Under the pieces are notes generated by a model. It was given only the letters and a program-made list of their open reading frames with translations, was not told where the DNA came from and ran no database searches. From a bacterium D16-36 (lineage in GTDB: Bacteria; Bacillota; Clostridia; Lachnospirales; Lachnospiraceae), in the NCBI GenBank assembly GCA_003611745.1, contig RAYF01000017.1:1-33001 (forward strand): a stretch of DNA of 33,001 bases, read 5' to 3'. Positions 7,171 through 16,309 of the stretch are shown here, piece after piece. Within the stretch, counting starts at the first letter, position 1. Every line of letters begins with the position of its first letter. The position numbers were made by a program, and so were the translations under genes.

Positions 7171-7231
7171 AGAAATCCGCTCCTTTCCTGTTTTGTGTAC
7201 TAATTGATTAGAGATTTGTGTAGCCGTTTCA

Positions 7232-8515
7232 TTATCTGTTGTAAAGTACTACTGTAGTAATGAAAAAACCTTCCGAAAACTTAACCAGCAATTCACCATG
7301 ATATTTTTCGGAAACCTGCTGAACATTAAACAATCCAAATCCATGATTTAATTTATCTGCCTTTACCGTCTGCAGGTGTTCTAATTCTTTCAGGGAGTAA
7401 GGCTTGGATGTATTCTCAACCATAAAAACCATCTTGCCAGAATCTTCAGCAATTGAAAGATAAATCTCTTTTGCACGATTTTTATCTATGTATTCGAAAG
7501 CTTCATGGGCATTATTCAGAAGATTGGAAAAAATAATGCAGATATCCATCTCCTCCACAAAACATTCTTTTCTGAACTGGCCGTCTATTTTAAATACAAT
7601 ATCGTCTTCCAGAGAATGCTGGAAGTGGTTAATGATTGCATCAGCAGTTACATTACCTGTAGAAATATTATACAGGTTAAAACTATTCTTATCAATAGAT
7701 AGTTGATGAATATATTGGTTTAATTTATCCCATTCCTTTAAATCAACAAGATTTCTTAATGCAAGAATATGGCTGTTAAAGTCATGGCGGAATGCCCTAA
7801 GCTTCTCATCCCTGCTTTTGGATTCAAAATAATTCGCCTGTTCCAAATCAAGGCATCTCTGTTTGAGGTAATTGATATGCTGCAATTTTATATTATATCG
7901 GCGTAATACAATTGTTATTACAGATGTGACAAAAAGCATAACAATATTAGCAACTAAGAGCAATAGTGCAGCGAAATAATACTTCGGTTCTTCTATCTCG
8001 ACAGAAAGAAAAGTCTCCGCCAAAGATATAAAGCATATGGAAAACAGACAAATAATAAAAAGAAATCCATAACTTTTTGAATCTATCTCATGAAGGAATT
8101 TGGCATGGATCTTCCGCTTTTTATGCATAGACAAAGATAAGAATATCTCTATCATATACATACAACTGTCTAATTGCAGCAAAAAAGAATAAGTAACACT
8201 ATTTTTAGTTTGTGTTAAAATTTGTATTGCGTTAACGCATGTATAAACAGCAGTCATTTCCACAAGAGTAGCGACAGTAGTGAGTGCCATTGTAAAAAGG
8301 ATTTTTTCATCAAATAGGCAAAAGAGGATAAGCATAAACAAGAAGGTATGAGGAAAAGGAAATTCCTGAAAACAAAGAAAAATGCAGCAGGAACATATAA
8401 TGAAACATGCAAAAAATATCTTCAAAGGGGATTTTCTAAAATCAGCACCTAATAAAAAGTAAAATATGCATAGTAATGTAGTAAGTTCTAAAACAAATGA
8501 TATCATCATTGGCAT
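7232..8515 (-). CDS. AgrC-like sensor histidine kinase (GHKL family)
   Basis: A 427-residue membrane kinase. The first 205 residues contain about six hydrophobic segments (for example 31-50, 57-68, 150-166, 181-203), then a linker and the kinase part: H244 in RAFRHDFNSHI is the phospho-acceptor, N331-x3-NA is the N box and GHGFGLFNV (391-398) the G box. The architecture is that of peptide-sensing AgrC/ComD kinases. GAGG lies only 3 bases before the first ATG (8515), so the ATG at 8509 (third codon) may be the true start. No AgrB protease or AgrD-like precursor is encoded nearby, but two tiny ORFs lie divergently at 8765-8937. Confidence 0.9.
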   Translation of the reverse strand: MPMMISFVLELTTLLCIFYFLLGADFRKSPLKIFFACFIICSCCIFLCFQEFPFPHTFLFMLILFCLFDEKILFTMALTTVATLVEMTAVYTCVNAIQILTQTKNSVTYSFLLQLDSCMYMIEIFLSLSMHKKRKIHAKFLHEIDSKSYGFLFIICLFSICFISLAETFLSVEIEEPKYYFAALLLLVANIVMLFVTSVITIVLRRYNIKLQHINYLKQRCLDLEQANYFESKSRDEKLRAFRHDFNSHILALRNLVDLKEWDKLNQYIHQLSIDKNSFNLYNISTGNVTADAIINHFQHSLEDDIVFKIDGQFRKECFVEEMDICIIFSNLLNNAHEAFEYIDKNRAKEIYLSIAEDSGKMVFMVENTSKPYSLKELEHLQTVKADKLNHGFGLFNVQQVSEKYHGELLVKFSEGFFITTVVLYNR

Positions 8516-8555
8516 ATACCTCTTTTTCTCTGGCAGTGAAACCTTAATTGAAGCA

Positions 8556-8629
8556 AGTGTATCTCAAAATGAGGAATCGGTCAATGTATTTTTCTATTTT
8601 CGTCAAAAGAAGCCCTATATTTCTATTTT
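8556..8629 (-). promoter_or_regulatory. Promoter of the Agr-like operon with upstream 10-bp direct repeats
   Basis: On the minus strand TTGACC (8579-8584) and TACACT (8556-8561) are 17 bases apart. Upstream of the -35 box, AAAATAGAAA (minus strand) occurs twice, at 8591-8600 and 8620-8629. Direct repeats at this position are how LytTR regulators often bind, but the 29-base period differs from the usual 21-22. Confidence 0.55.
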
Positions 8630-8764
8630 TAATTCCGTTCAAATCAAAATGTAGTTATTCAGAACATTAGGCTGGAAATGCGGTATATTGCTATGTTAAT
8701 ATAAATAAGCAGGGATACTATCGCGATATATCCTTAAGAAATCTATAAGAAATGAGGTGAAATA

Positions 8765-8821
8765 ATGAATTTATATGGAACTGGCAACTGGCGTTTTTTT
8801 TGGTCATTCTTTTTTAAATGA
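8765..8821 (+). CDS. Tiny 18-residue aromatic-rich peptide ORF (candidate)
   Basis: The predicted peptide is MNLYGTGNWRFFWSFFFK: five Phe plus two Trp in the last half, ending in a basic residue. GAGGTGA (8754-8760) gives a good ribosome binding site with 7 bases between GAGG and the ATG. The stop codon TGA overlaps the ATG of a 39-residue ORF (ATGA at 8818-8821), and a terminator-like hairpin follows at 8983. It is divergent from a peptide-type sensor kinase. It could be a signal or leader peptide or a small membrane peptide; it has no Cys or double-Gly processing motif. Chance cannot be excluded for so short a frame. Confidence 0.4.
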   Translation: MNLYGTGNWRFFWSFFFK

Positions 8822-8937
8822 TAATTAATGCATCATCTGATTATCTACTTAAGCAATACCATTTCGATAAAGCATTTGGCAACATACAGCATCAGAACAA
8901 AAGAGAAGGGATAGCAAACAAAAATACGGGTCAGTAA
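8818..8937 (+). CDS. 39-residue ORF overlapping the 18-residue ORF (candidate)
   Basis: Starts in the ATGA overlap with the preceding tiny ORF and ends at TAA 8935-8937. The product begins MIINASSDYLLKQYHF and is hydrophilic and basic toward the end. It has no ribosome site of its own, so it would depend on coupling to the ORF before it. No family recognised; it may be a chance frame. Confidence 0.25.
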   Translation: MIINASSDYLLKQYHFDKAFGNIQHQNKREGIANKNTGQ

Positions 8938-8982
8938 ATAAGGAAACAGATATACGAAAGACAGACGTGTGCGATAGCGTAG

Positions 8983-9043
8983 GACAAGCATCCACAACTA
9001 TAGTGTAACAGCCATGGATTGTGGATGCCTGTCTTTAATAATT
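8983..9043 (+). terminator. Terminator-like hairpin after the tiny ORFs
   Basis: GACAAGCATCCACAA (8983-8997) pairs with TTGTGGATGCCTGTC (9019-9033) with one mismatch across a 21-nt loop, followed on the plus strand by TTTAATAATTT. The minus strand side has no T run, so it ends plus-strand transcription, supporting a real transcript across 8765-8937. Confidence 0.6.
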
Positions 9044-9073
9044 TATCCGCGCAGCGCCTCTGCATATGACTAC

Positions 9074-9586
9074 TTACATCTGCTCCAGATAAGCATGATA
9101 CCCTATTTCCCCCAGCTTTTTATCCTTGGCTGCCACCTGTTCTTTCAAGCTTTCCTTATACTCCGCCAGTTTTTTGCGCAGGGACTGGTCACTGATTGAA
9201 AGCATCTTTGCCGCAAGAATTGCCGCATTTGCTGCACCGTCAATTGCCACAGTTGCTACTGGGATTCCAGACGGCATCTGCACAATAGAATACAAGGAGT
9301 CTACGCCGCCAAGTGATTTTGTATGAATCGGAACGCCAATAACAGGAAGCGGAAATATTGCCGCACACATTCCCGGTAAATGGGCAGCACCGCCCGCCCC
9401 TGCTATAATCACTTCAATCCCGCGTTCCTCTGCACTTTTAGCATACTCTACAAAAATATCCGGTTCACGGTGCGCTGAAATCACCTTCATCTCATAAGAA
9501 ATACCAAAATCCTCCAGCATCTTCGCTGCCTTGCCCATAACCGGCAGGTCTGAGTCACTGCCCATCAAAATACCTACTTTTGTCAT
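9074..9586 (-). CDS. purE: N5-carboxyaminoimidazole ribonucleotide mutase (PurE)
   Basis: Catalyses rearrangement of N5-CAIR to CAIR in de novo purine synthesis. The 170-residue product shows the class I signature: GSDSDLPVM near the start, SAHREPD, and [12 protein letters not shown], at the normal length. It is the last gene of the minus-strand run and lies 106 bases after hemW. No other pur genes are adjacent; guaB is elsewhere in the window. The start at 9586 follows a GGAAG-like ribosome site. Confidence 0.95.
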   Translation of the reverse strand: MTKVGILMGSDSDLPVMGKAAKMLEDFGISYEMKVISAHREPDIFVEYAKSAEERGIEVIIAGAGGAAHLPGMCAAIFPLPVIGVPIHTKSLGGVDSLYSIVQMPSGIPVATVAIDGAANAAILAAKMLSISDQSLRKKLAEYKESLKEQVAAKDKKLGEIGYHAYLEQM

Positions 9587-9692
9587 AATTCAACTTCCTT
9601 TCTTCTCTTCTTATTGCATATGCTATCTCATATACATCAACTGTGTTTTCCCATCCACCCATCCTTCTGCGCTTTTTTCTGTACAAATATAC

Positions 9693-10853
9693 CTAATCAT
9701 CTAACAGGAACTCTGCCAGCACCACATTGCTGACATCAATTCCAAGATTGGTCAGATAAATTCTATCATGGTTTCCGCTTTCTGCCAATAGGTGTTTTTT
9801 CATAAGAGGTTCTAATCTGCCACAATATATTTCTTTCAAATCCACGCCAAAGCGTTTTTTATACTCCGGCAGGGAAATGCCCTCCGTCTTCCGGAGCCCG
9901 AGAAAAGCAAACTCTTCCATCTCTTCTTTTTTGGAAAGCTTATGGATATCATCTTCCCTCTTGTCCCCATGCCTGCTTAGATAGCAGCCCATATCCCTGA
10001 CATTTGAGAAACGGCATCCATCAAAGTAGGATGATGCACCCAGCCCGATCCCCAGATACTCTCCCATTTCCCAATATGTCAGGTTGTGAAGGCACTGTTT
10101 TCCCTCTTTGGCATAATTAGATATTTCATACCGTTTATATCCCTTCTCCTCCAACAACCTGCGTGTCAACTCATACATTTCCCTGTCTGTATCTTCATCA
10201 GGAAGCAAAAGTTTCCCCTCCTCCTGCATCTGATAAAACGGTGTCCCCTCCTCCACAATCAGGTTGTAGGATGAAATATGTTCCGGCCCTAATGCCAGTA
10301 CCTGCCCTAATGTAGCTTGATAGCTGCCAATTGTCTGGCCGGGAATATCAGCCATCAAGTCAATATTGATATTATGAAATCCAGACTCCCGGAGCATCCC
10401 GTAGCTCTCTACGAAATCTTCATATGTGTGGATGCGGCCTAACCGTTTTAGTTCTGCATTTTGTGCTGACTGCAGGCCAAGGCTCACACGGTCTACACCG
10501 ATTTCTTTCATAATCTGGATATGGGGCTTTGTAACCGTCCCGGGGTTCGCTTCTAACGTAAATTCCATGGGCGGCTCTTCGTTAAATGTGAAGAACTGCT
10601 GCAGCGCATCCCCCAGCCTGAACAGTTGCTCTGGCGAAAGGCAGGTAGGCGTACCGCCTCCTATGAAAATAGTCCTTATATAATACTGCATCTTGATTCT
10701 TTCTTTCCAAAATGCAAGTTCTTCCAATAATGCCCCAATATATGCATCTTTTGCGTCATCTGATGCACTCGCCGATAAAAAATCGCAGTATAAACATTTC
10801 TGGATACAGAACGGAATATGGATATACAGCGACAACGGCTGTTTACTCTTCAT
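9693..10853 (-). CDS. hemW: Radical SAM haem chaperone / coproporphyrinogen dehydrogenase-like HemW
   Basis: A 386-residue radical SAM protein with the cluster motif C16-x3-C20-x2-C23 in [13 protein letters not shown], then GGGTPT and the HemW-type C-terminal domain ([16 protein letters not shown]). Members were annotated as oxygen-independent coproporphyrinogen oxidases but typical HemW proteins bind and transfer haem. The start overlaps the end of lepA by 11 bases. The lepA-hemW order is common in Firmicutes. Confidence 0.92.
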   Translation of the reverse strand: MKSKQPLSLYIHIPFCIQKCLYCDFLSASASDDAKDAYIGALLEELAFWKERIKMQYYIRTIFIGGGTPTCLSPEQLFRLGDALQQFFTFNEEPPMEFTLEANPGTVTKPHIQIMKEIGVDRVSLGLQSAQNAELKRLGRIHTYEDFVESYGMLRESGFHNINIDLMADIPGQTIGSYQATLGQVLALGPEHISSYNLIVEEGTPFYQMQEEGKLLLPDEDTDREMYELTRRLLEEKGYKRYEISNYAKEGKQCLHNLTYWEMGEYLGIGLGASSYFDGCRFSNVRDMGCYLSRHGDKREDDIHKLSKKEEMEEFAFLGLRKTEGISLPEYKKRFGVDLKEIYCGRLEPLMKKHLLAESGNHDRIYLTNLGIDVSNVVLAEFLLDD

Positions 10854-12657
10854 CTAATTTCAGCACGCTCATAAATGCCTGCTGTGGGATTTCTACGCTT
10901 CCAAACTGGCGCATACGTTTTTTCCCTTCCTTCTGTTTTTCGAGCAGCTTTCTCTTACGTGAAATATCGCCGCCGTAACATTTTGCAAGAACATCTTTGC
11001 GCATAGCCTTTACCGTCTCACGGGCAATTATTTTGCTCCCTATCGCAGCCTGAATCGGTATTTCAAAAAGCTGCCTCGGAATCTCCTTCTTTAATTTCTC
11101 GCACATTTTCCTGCCCCTCTCATAAGCAGTATCCGCATGAAGGATAAAAGACAGTGCATCAATCTCTTCTTTATTTATCAGCATGTCCAACTTGACAAGA
11201 GATGATGCCTGATAGCCTTTCATCTCATAATCCAGAGAAGCATATCCTCTGGAACGTGATTTTAATGCATCAAAGAAATCATATATTATCTCATTTAACG
11301 GCAGATCATATTTTAAAAGTGCCCTTGTTTCCTCCATATACTCCATACCGAGATACGTCCCCCGCCTCTCTTGGCAGAGGTTCATAATAGCGCCCACATA
11401 TTCTGTAGTCACCATAATTTCTGCCGAGACAATCGGCTCTTCCATGTGGTCAATTTCGGATGGTTCCGGAAGGTTGGAAGGGTTTGTCACTTCAATCATC
11501 TCACCATTCGTCTTATAGACATGATACACTACACCCGGAGCCGTTGTTACAAGGTCAAGATTATATTCGCGCTCCAAACGTTCCTGAATGATTTCCAGAT
11601 GGAGCAGTCCAAGAAAACCGCAGCGGAAACCGAAGCCAAGGGCAATAGAAGTTTCCGCTTCAAATTGTAAAGCCGCATCGTTCAACTGCAGCTTTTCCAA
11701 AGCATCACGCAAATCATTGTATTTAGCGCCGTCTGCCGGATACATACCGCAGTATACCATCGGCTGTACCTTCTTATAGCCAGGCAGTGCCTCTTTACAA
11801 GGATTTTTTGCCAGAGTGACCGTATCCCCGACACGGGTATCCTGTACATTTTTCAGGCTGGCTGTAATATAGCCGACCATCCCAGCGCTCAGCTCGTCTG
11901 TAGGGATAAACTGGCCGGCCCCGAAAATCCCAACCTCTACTACCTCCGCCTTTGCGCCGGTAGCCATCATAAGGATTTCCTGCCCCTTTTTCACAGAGCC
12001 ATCAAAAAATCTGCAGAAAATAATGACTCCTTTATAAGCGTCATAAATAGAGTCAAAAATTAATGCCTGCAAAGGGGCATCTTCCTTTCCTCCCGGTGCA
12101 GGGATTTTTCTGACAATCTGCTCCAATACTTCCTCAATATTTGTTCCCATTTTGGCAGATATCAAAGGTGCGTCAGAGGCATCCAGCCCAATAACATCTT
12201 CAATCTCTTCCTTTACCCTCTCCGGTTCTGCGCTGGGCAGGTCAATTTTATTTATTACCGGCATAATCTCCAAATCATGGTCCAGAGCCAGATAACAATT
12301 GGCCAAAGTCTGTGCCTCAATTCCCTGCGCAGCGTCAACTATTAATATAGCCCCCTCACAGGCTGCAAGGCTTCTGGAAACCTCATAATTAAAATCTACG
12401 TGGCCCGGCGTATCAATCAGGTTAAAAATATATTCTTCCCCATTTTTCGCCTGATACACAATGCGCACCGTCTGTGCCTTGATGGTAATACCACGTTCCC
12501 TCTCTAAATCCATATTATCCAAAACCTGCGCCTGCATCTCACGGTTGGTCAAAAGTCCTGTCTTTTCGATAATGCGGTCTGCCAAAGTTGACTTACCGTG
12601 GTCAATATGCGCCACGATACAAAAATTCCGAATATGTGCCTGATCTATCTTCTCCAT
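10843..12657 (-). CDS. lepA: Elongation factor 4 (LepA)
   Basis: A ribosomal GTPase related to EF-G that acts on stalled or mispositioned ribosomes. The 604-residue length is normal. The P-loop AHIDHGKST is at residues 16-24, followed by DTPGHVDF and NKIDLP; the C-terminal EF4-specific domain ends in [15 protein letters not shown]. The ribosome site GGAAAGGA precedes the ATG at 12657. It follows spoIIP by 79 bases and overlaps hemW, so the genes are probably co-transcribed. Confidence 0.96.
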   Translation of the reverse strand: MEKIDQAHIRNFCIVAHIDHGKSTLADRIIEKTGLLTNREMQAQVLDNMDLERERGITIKAQTVRIVYQAKNGEEYIFNLIDTPGHVDFNYEVSRSLAACEGAILIVDAAQGIEAQTLANCYLALDHDLEIMPVINKIDLPSAEPERVKEEIEDVIGLDASDAPLISAKMGTNIEEVLEQIVRKIPAPGGKEDAPLQALIFDSIYDAYKGVIIFCRFFDGSVKKGQEILMMATGAKAEVVEVGIFGAGQFIPTDELSAGMVGYITASLKNVQDTRVGDTVTLAKNPCKEALPGYKKVQPMVYCGMYPADGAKYNDLRDALEKLQLNDAALQFEAETSIALGFGFRCGFLGLLHLEIIQERLEREYNLDLVTTAPGVVYHVYKTNGEMIEVTNPSNLPEPSEIDHMEEPIVSAEIMVTTEYVGAIMNLCQERRGTYLGMEYMEETRALLKYDLPLNEIIYDFFDALKSRSRGYASLDYEMKGYQASSLVKLDMLINKEEIDALSFILHADTAYERGRKMCEKLKKEIPRQLFEIPIQAAIGSKIIARETVKAMRKDVLAKCYGGDISRKRKLLEKQKEGKKRMRQFGSVEIPQQAFMSVLKLDEE

Positions 12658-12736
12658 GTCCGTATCCTTTCCAAATTTCAGCTTTTCGCCCCTTTTATAA
12701 TCTCAGTTTGCATTATCTATTGATTCTAACACATTT

Positions 12737-14203
12737 CTATTTTCCAGTCAAAACAGCATCTAATGCCATCGCAAGGGGCGCCATCGCATTTTTCGCTTCC
12801 TGTACCGTATTGTTTTCATTTCCAAGCTCAATCAGTGTATAACGCTTCCTAAGGTGCATATTATAGCGGTATCCTTTTAGATAGACCGGCCTTGCAAAAT
12901 TTTCAAAACGCTTCATGCACTCCATTTTTAACTGCAGGCTGAATGAAAGATTACCCTGAAGATTGTCATTATGTAAATATGCGATATTGCCCGAAGAATT
13001 TCTGGAAAGCCCATTGAAGAACATAACCTGCGCAGTACGCTTTCCTGCAATTGTAGTTGTGCGCTGCACCTTATTTCCCACGCCGTCCCTATGCAGGTCA
13101 ATAATAATCTGTATGGACGGATATTTCTCCAATGTCTTCTGCAGTCCGTTATATGCATTGTTATATGCCTTATTGCGGTCAATCCTGCCGTTAATCCTGT
13201 CATATTCTGTTTTGTCATGAAGCACCTGATAACCGTATTGTTCTGACAATATATTGGCGAGGACGCTTCCCACACCAACAATAGAATCCTCCTTTTTCCC
13301 TGCCCTGCTGTTGATAAAAGCCTCCGACGCGCCATGGGTATGAAAAATCAATATCTGCGGCTTACTCTGCTTTTTCAGTGTCATATCCATCTCCACCAGT
13401 TTTTTTACCTGAAAGACATGGTTGTCAATTGATGTGGAGGAGTCTGTAATATAGAACTTTTTAAGAAGATAAGAACGGCTGTAACTCTGCTTTAACTTAT
13501 TTATAGTGGCTAAATTTGCCGCCACCTTCTCATTGCTGTCGCAGAGGAGTTGGTTCGAATCTTTTTTCTTTCCTGATGCATTTTTATTTTTACTGGTGAT
13601 ATCCGGGCTTCCATTCCGAAAAAGAAGGATATTCTGGACAGGCGCAGCCAGCGTTTCATCAGGCGTGTCCAATTCCTCTTCTTCCTGTTCTTCCACGGTA
13701 TCTTTTTTTGCAGTTTGGGAATGCTGTCTATTTCCTGCCGCCTTCTCCTTGGCGAGTAATTTGGGGATTGTCTGGTCAGATTTGGCAAAAAGGCTGCACT
13801 CTATAGATTTTTTGCCTGCGGCGGCACACCAGTGGGCCGAATCTGCATTTTTTCCAGAAAACAAAGAAGCAATCTTTACAATATCTTTTTCCTCCCCTTT
13901 GGGAATTTCCCCCTGATATTCCATCAGATAAGAAAGCACTCCGGTTTGGGATAAAACCTGTCTGCTAAGAAAGGAGGACAACCCCCTCGGTTCCATATTT
14001 TGAAACTCTTCCATTTTAGCCCCGCCATGCTCGAGAAGCAGGGATACCACTTTTTTTTCTATTTTATCACTGGAATAATACTGCTTAAGGCCAGACCACA
14101 CAAAAATACCTGTCCAAACTACAAACAACAGACATAAAATAACTTTGGAGCCGGAAATTTTTTTCTCTTCCTGGGCTCTAGCCGTCTGCTTGAAATTTTC
14201 CAT
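12737..14203 (-). CDS. spoIIP: Stage II sporulation protein P
   Basis: Peptidoglycan amidase/endopeptidase of the engulfment machinery (with SpoIID and SpoIIM) in endospore formation. In the 488 residues, one membrane segment (about 21-40) anchors it; an acidic low-complexity linker (around 165-185) precedes the catalytic domain, which shows LIFHTHGASEAF and IIDLHRDGVG with the metal-binding histidines and ends in ELGNENNTVQEAKNAM. GGAGGG lies before the ATG. Directly downstream of gpr, as in other clostridia, which indicates forespore-linked expression. Confidence 0.95.
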   Translation of the reverse strand: MENFKQTARAQEEKKISGSKVILCLLFVVWTGIFVWSGLKQYYSSDKIEKKVVSLLLEHGGAKMEEFQNMEPRGLSSFLSRQVLSQTGVLSYLMEYQGEIPKGEEKDIVKIASLFSGKNADSAHWCAAAGKKSIECSLFAKSDQTIPKLLAKEKAAGNRQHSQTAKKDTVEEQEEEELDTPDETLAAPVQNILLFRNGSPDITSKNKNASGKKKDSNQLLCDSNEKVAANLATINKLKQSYSRSYLLKKFYITDSSTSIDNHVFQVKKLVEMDMTLKKQSKPQILIFHTHGASEAFINSRAGKKEDSIVGVGSVLANILSEQYGYQVLHDKTEYDRINGRIDRNKAYNNAYNGLQKTLEKYPSIQIIIDLHRDGVGNKVQRTTTIAGKRTAQVMFFNGLSRNSSGNIAYLHNDNLQGNLSFSLQLKMECMKRFENFARPVYLKGYRYNMHLRKRYTLIELGNENNTVQEAKNAMAPLAMALDAVLTGK

Positions 14204-14264
14204 ATATCCCTCCTGTGGCCAATCCTGCGATTAAATTTCCAAAGATATGCTTTGCGCTACAGTA

Positions 14265-15230
14265 TCAGTCTATGCCGGTGGAAAGCGAAGTATGCATGGA
14301 AACAAAATCGGATAACCCGACCGCAATCATCTTACCAACCTGACGAATTTCTTCATCTATATCTTTCGGTGTTACAAAGAGATTTTTCACATTTTCCCCA
14401 GTAATACTGCGAAAAAAACTATATATCTCTTTTTCTGTGTAGCCTTCCTTTGACAATGCATTTTCCAATGCCTCATAAATAATTGTTGCGGCATCCACAA
14501 CAGTCGGCACGCCGATGGCAATGACTGGAATCCCCATTGTCTCCTCATTAATCTGGTTCCGGTTATTGCCAATCCCCGCACCCGGCGAAATTCCTGTGTT
14601 TGTTATCTGTATGGTGCGGCACAGCCTTTTTACGCTCCTTGACGCCAGAGAATCAATAACCAGCAGAATATCCGGCTGCACTTTCCCTATAATCCCTTTC
14701 AAAATCTCCCCTGTCTCCATTCCTGTCTGCGACATGACGCCGGGAGCAATTCCACACAATGTATAACTGCTGCCCCCTCCCCAGTGTTTGCCAAACTCTT
14801 TTTTTATATGACGGTTCATACATACATTTTCCAACACATACGGCCCCAGAGCGTCAGGTGTGGCAAAACGGTTCCCAAGCCCCGAAAGCAAGATTACTTT
14901 TCCCGCCTTTTCCCCTTTCCGGGCAGCTTCTTCTATCATATACTGGAGAATGCTGCCGAGTTCCTTCGCAATAGAATCTGTCTCTTCCTCCCAAAGCATC
15001 CCGCCAGGCATATCAGGATTAAGTTCCAAAGTGACATATGTCCCAATTGGCTTTTTCATCTGTTTTGCACCGTTCTCGTCCTTTATCTCCACCGTAGTAA
15101 CCTTGAGGTTGCCTCCTGCCTTCCTCTCTTCCGTTAAAACAACGCCTTCCACCTCAATATGGTCTTTAGGAAAACTCTCCCTGACTTCAATCGCCAGATC
15201 TGTACGCTTCTCATATTTTTGATTTGCCAT
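14265..15230 (-). CDS. gpr: Germination protease GPR
   Basis: Degrades small acid-soluble spore proteins during germination; made as an inactive zymogen in the forespore. I chose the ATG at 15230 (321 residues) rather than an upstream one at 15329, because GGAGGGGG sits a few bases before it and the product then begins MANQKYEKRTDLAIEV, with the TDLAxE sequence typical of the propeptide region. The rest (GNRFATPDALGP, GVMSQTGMETGEI, VIDSLASRSV, IGVPTVVDAATI) is characteristic. Divergent from rpsT and upstream of spoIIP. Confidence 0.95.
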   Translation of the reverse strand: MANQKYEKRTDLAIEVRESFPKDHIEVEGVVLTEERKAGGNLKVTTVEIKDENGAKQMKKPIGTYVTLELNPDMPGGMLWEEETDSIAKELGSILQYMIEEAARKGEKAGKVILLSGLGNRFATPDALGPYVLENVCMNRHIKKEFGKHWGGGSSYTLCGIAPGVMSQTGMETGEILKGIIGKVQPDILLVIDSLASRSVKRLCRTIQITNTGISPGAGIGNNRNQINEETMGIPVIAIGVPTVVDAATIIYEALENALSKEGYTEKEIYSFFRSITGENVKNLFVTPKDIDEEIRQVGKMIAVGLSDFVSMHTSLSTGID

Positions 15231-15310
15231 AAACCCCCTCCACTTGCAACCTTCCTTACTGTTCACTCTGTGCCTAGTAACAGCATTTCCAAAAATATAA
15301 AAATTATGTA

Positions 15311-15339
15311 TTGACAAATTCTGTATCATCTTATATCAT
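15311..15339 (+). promoter_or_regulatory. Sigma-A promoter of rpsT
   Basis: TTGACA (15311-15316) and TATCAT (15334-15339) are 17 bases apart, leaving a leader of about 70 nt before rpsT. Confidence 0.75.
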
Positions 15340-15414
15340 ATATGAGTGTGTTTATTCAAAGTGACCGTGTCCGCTTTGTAGAACAAAAGATTTCACAAAC
15401 GGGGAGGTGTAAAA

Positions 15415-15678
15415 ATGGCTAATATCAAATCAGCAAAAAAGAGAATTTTAGTTGAGCGTAGAAATGCAGAGAGAAATAAAGCTATCAGATCCAGAGTGAA
15501 GACAGCTATTAAAAAAGTTAACGCTGCAATTGCTGTCGGCGATAAGGCTGCCGCTTCATCAGCATTAACATCAGCAATTTCTGAAATCAGCAAAGCTGCA
15601 AGCAAAGGTGTTTACCACCATAAGACAGCTTCCAGAAAGATTTCCCGTATGACAATTGCTGTTAATAAAATCGCATAA
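15415..15678 (+). CDS. rpsT: Ribosomal protein S20
   Basis: An 87-residue, very basic, helical 30S subunit protein that binds 16S rRNA. The start MANIKSAKKRILV and the segment RSRVKTAIKKV are diagnostic. GGGGAGGTG precedes the ATG. Monocistronic, with promoter at 15311-15339 and terminator just after. The divergence from gpr is a conserved arrangement in clostridia. Confidence 0.97.
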   Translation: MANIKSAKKRILVERRNAERNKAIRSRVKTAIKKVNAAIAVGDKAAASSALTSAISEISKAASKGVYHHKTASRKISRMTIAVNKIA

Positions 15679-15696
15679 TGTAAATGTATCTTAAGA

Positions 15697-15725
15697 AGGC
15701 TGTCAGGGTGTGGGCAGTCTTTTTG
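15697..15725 (+). terminator. Terminator of rpsT
   Basis: AGGCTGTC (15697-15704) pairs with GGCAGTCT (15713-15720) with two G-T wobbles, followed by TTTTT. Confidence 0.65.
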
Positions 15726-15754
15726 CTGTCTCCAAAGAAAGGATTGCTACATAG

Positions 15755-16237
15755 ATGAAAAAAGAAAACTATTTAAAATGGGACGAATATTTTATGGGGA
15801 TTGCCCTTCTCTCAGCGGAACGGAGCAAAGACCCAAATACCAGTGTTGGTGCCTGCATCGTCAGTCAGGATAATAAAATCCTCTCTGTTGGATATAATGG
15901 AATGCCCCGCGGCTGTTCAGATAATGAATATCCATGGAGCCGCGAAGCTTCCTCTGATTTAGATACGAAGTACCTCTATGTCTGCCATGCTGAACTTAAC
16001 GCTATCTTGAATTATACTGGCACAAATATGGAGCGCGCCAAAATCTATACAACACTCTTTCCATGTAATGAGTGTACCAAAGCATTAATCCAGGTCGGTA
16101 TTTCTGAAGTAATCTACCTAAGCGACAAATATTCAGACCAATCCTCTGTCATCGCAGCAAAGCGGATGATGAAATCTGCCGGGATCACTTATACCAGATA
16201 CCAGAATGCAGGCAAATCAATCCCGTTGATGTTATAG
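15755..16237 (+). CDS. Deoxycytidylate deaminase (ComEB-like)
   Basis: A 160-residue zinc enzyme that deaminates dCMP to dUMP for thymidylate synthesis. Zinc ligands and the catalytic Glu are in CHAELNA (H78, E80) and PCNEC (C104, C107). TSVGACIV and GYNGMPRGCSD are typical of dCMP deaminases rather than cytidine or tRNA deaminases. It follows the rpsT terminator with only a weak GGA ribosome site and no clear promoter. Convergent with the large surface-protein gene; the 72-base gap after it holds no clear terminator. Confidence 0.92.
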   Translation: MKKENYLKWDEYFMGIALLSAERSKDPNTSVGACIVSQDNKILSVGYNGMPRGCSDNEYPWSREASSDLDTKYLYVCHAELNAILNYTGTNMERAKIYTTLFPCNECTKALIQVGISEVIYLSDKYSDQSSVIAAKRMMKSAGITYTRYQNAGKSIPLML

Positions 16238-16309
16238 TTTTTGCAGGCCCGATAACACCTCGCCATGTAAAACTACTATCGCACCTTACTGAAAATACTG
16301 AGCAGTTTC

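Noticed and set aside
8765-8937. AgrD-type cyclic peptide precursor beside the sensor kinase
   Set aside because: Neither tiny ORF has the Cys/Ser ring position and acidic tail typical of AgrD, and no AgrB is encoded; they are kept only as uncharacterised candidates.
9034-9073. Terminator for purE in the hairpin at 8983-9033
   Set aside because: The hairpin has a T-rich tail only on the plus strand; on the minus strand no T run follows.
12588-12842. Plus-strand frames opposite lepA, spoIIP, guaB and the hydrogenase gene
   Set aside because: They are antisense shadows of well-supported genes, with no ribosome sites or recognisable domains.
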